From assembly GCA_033439765.1 (NCBI GenBank), contig JAULSN010000001.1:2790001-2854000 (forward strand): a stretch of DNA of 64,000 bases. The letters run 5' to 3'. A program made the translations under genes and the position numbers. Positions 63,823 through 64,000 of this stretch are shown here, piece by piece. Source of the DNA: Lasiosphaeria ovina. Its lineage: Eukaryota; Ascomycota; Sordariomycetes; Sordariales; Lasiosphaeriaceae. Each line of letters begins with the position of its first letter. Positions within the stretch are counted from its first letter, which is position 1. The notes beneath the pieces were generated by a model. The model had not been told where the DNA came from. It was given only the letters and a program-made list of their open reading frames with translations, and made no database searches.

Positions 63823-64000
63823 GAGCGTTTGCGCGACTTCCTCTATTAGTCGCTAGCTTTACGTTAGGGAACGTCCGCATACTATAAACGGCTTTAGGGA
63901 GGAAGGCGCGGTGGCCGATATCGCCGGGGTTCCATGTAGACTGGGGGGAAGTAGGTAGCCGGATCCCCGGCCCCCAATGGATCTATCTACACGATCTGCC
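63823..64000. other. Window end, transposon debris
   Basis: Short flank with no gene visible; cut by the window end. Confidence 0.3.

Noticed and set aside
1..64000. CRISPR arrays, riboswitches, bacterial operons or replication origins
   Set aside because: Spliceosomal introns and fungal gene content show a nuclear eukaryotic sequence; no spaced direct-repeat array of CRISPR type was seen.

Overview
This is a eukaryotic window from a filamentous ascomycete, most likely a Sordariomycete. The evidence is short spliceosomal introns of about 50-120 bp with GTANGT-type donors and CTNAC-like branch points, typical fungal genes (SCH9, NAR1, LYS1, RNA1, CDC14, ISC1, GH131, a HET-domain protein), dispersed 5S rRNA-derived sequences, and transposon relics whose stop codons look like repeat-induced point mutation (RIP, C-to-T). 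No operons are expected. The exon joins given here were made by eye from splice signals and reading frame.

Layout. 1-4.5 kb: AGC kinase SCH9 (minus), followed by an unusually long gene-poor stretch to 11 kb rich in simple repeats. 11-16.7 kb: housekeeping block with a small conserved protein (minus), a SUZ-domain protein (plus), the Fe-S assembly factor NAR1 (minus) and a four-helix membrane protein (plus) whose first coding exon is only 6 nt. 16.8-24 kb: first accessory island, with a divergent full-length 5S copy, a decayed coding relic, LYS1 and a HET-domain gene with another 5S relic just behind it. 24.6-29.4 kb: IEC1-like zinc-finger gene, RNA1 (RanGAP), and a small membrane protein that gains a KKxx tail by splicing. 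29.4-33.7 kb: a Pogo/Fot1-type transposon with 50-bp terminal inverted repeats, then an unidentified pseudogene full of stop codons. 34.3-54.5 kb: core genes (His/Ser-rich membrane protein, low-complexity protein, PRA1, secreted glycoprotein, GH131, YbjQ-family protein, CDC14, PCC1, SWD3, ISC1).

54.8-64 kb is the most interesting part. A 5S fragment marks the edge. Then comes an NLR-like gene (minus) that joins an N-terminal AcuF-type C2H2 region to one TPR-like motif and eight nearly identical 33-residue HEAT-type repeats, with no nucleotide-binding domain. It shares a 223-bp divergent promoter with a 945-residue protein carrying a DUF7580-like region and a subtilase domain with a complete catalytic triad. 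Convergent with the subtilase lies a 294-residue protein that reads as a fungal gasdermin (RCD-1/HET-Q1 type) with a long acidic C-terminal tail. Fungal gasdermins are known to be activated by proteolysis by linked proteases (HET-Q1/HET-Q2 in Podospora), so this looks like a self-contained cell-death/allorecognition module: possible sensor, protease, pore-former. A frameshifted Tc1/mariner transposase remnant closes the window.
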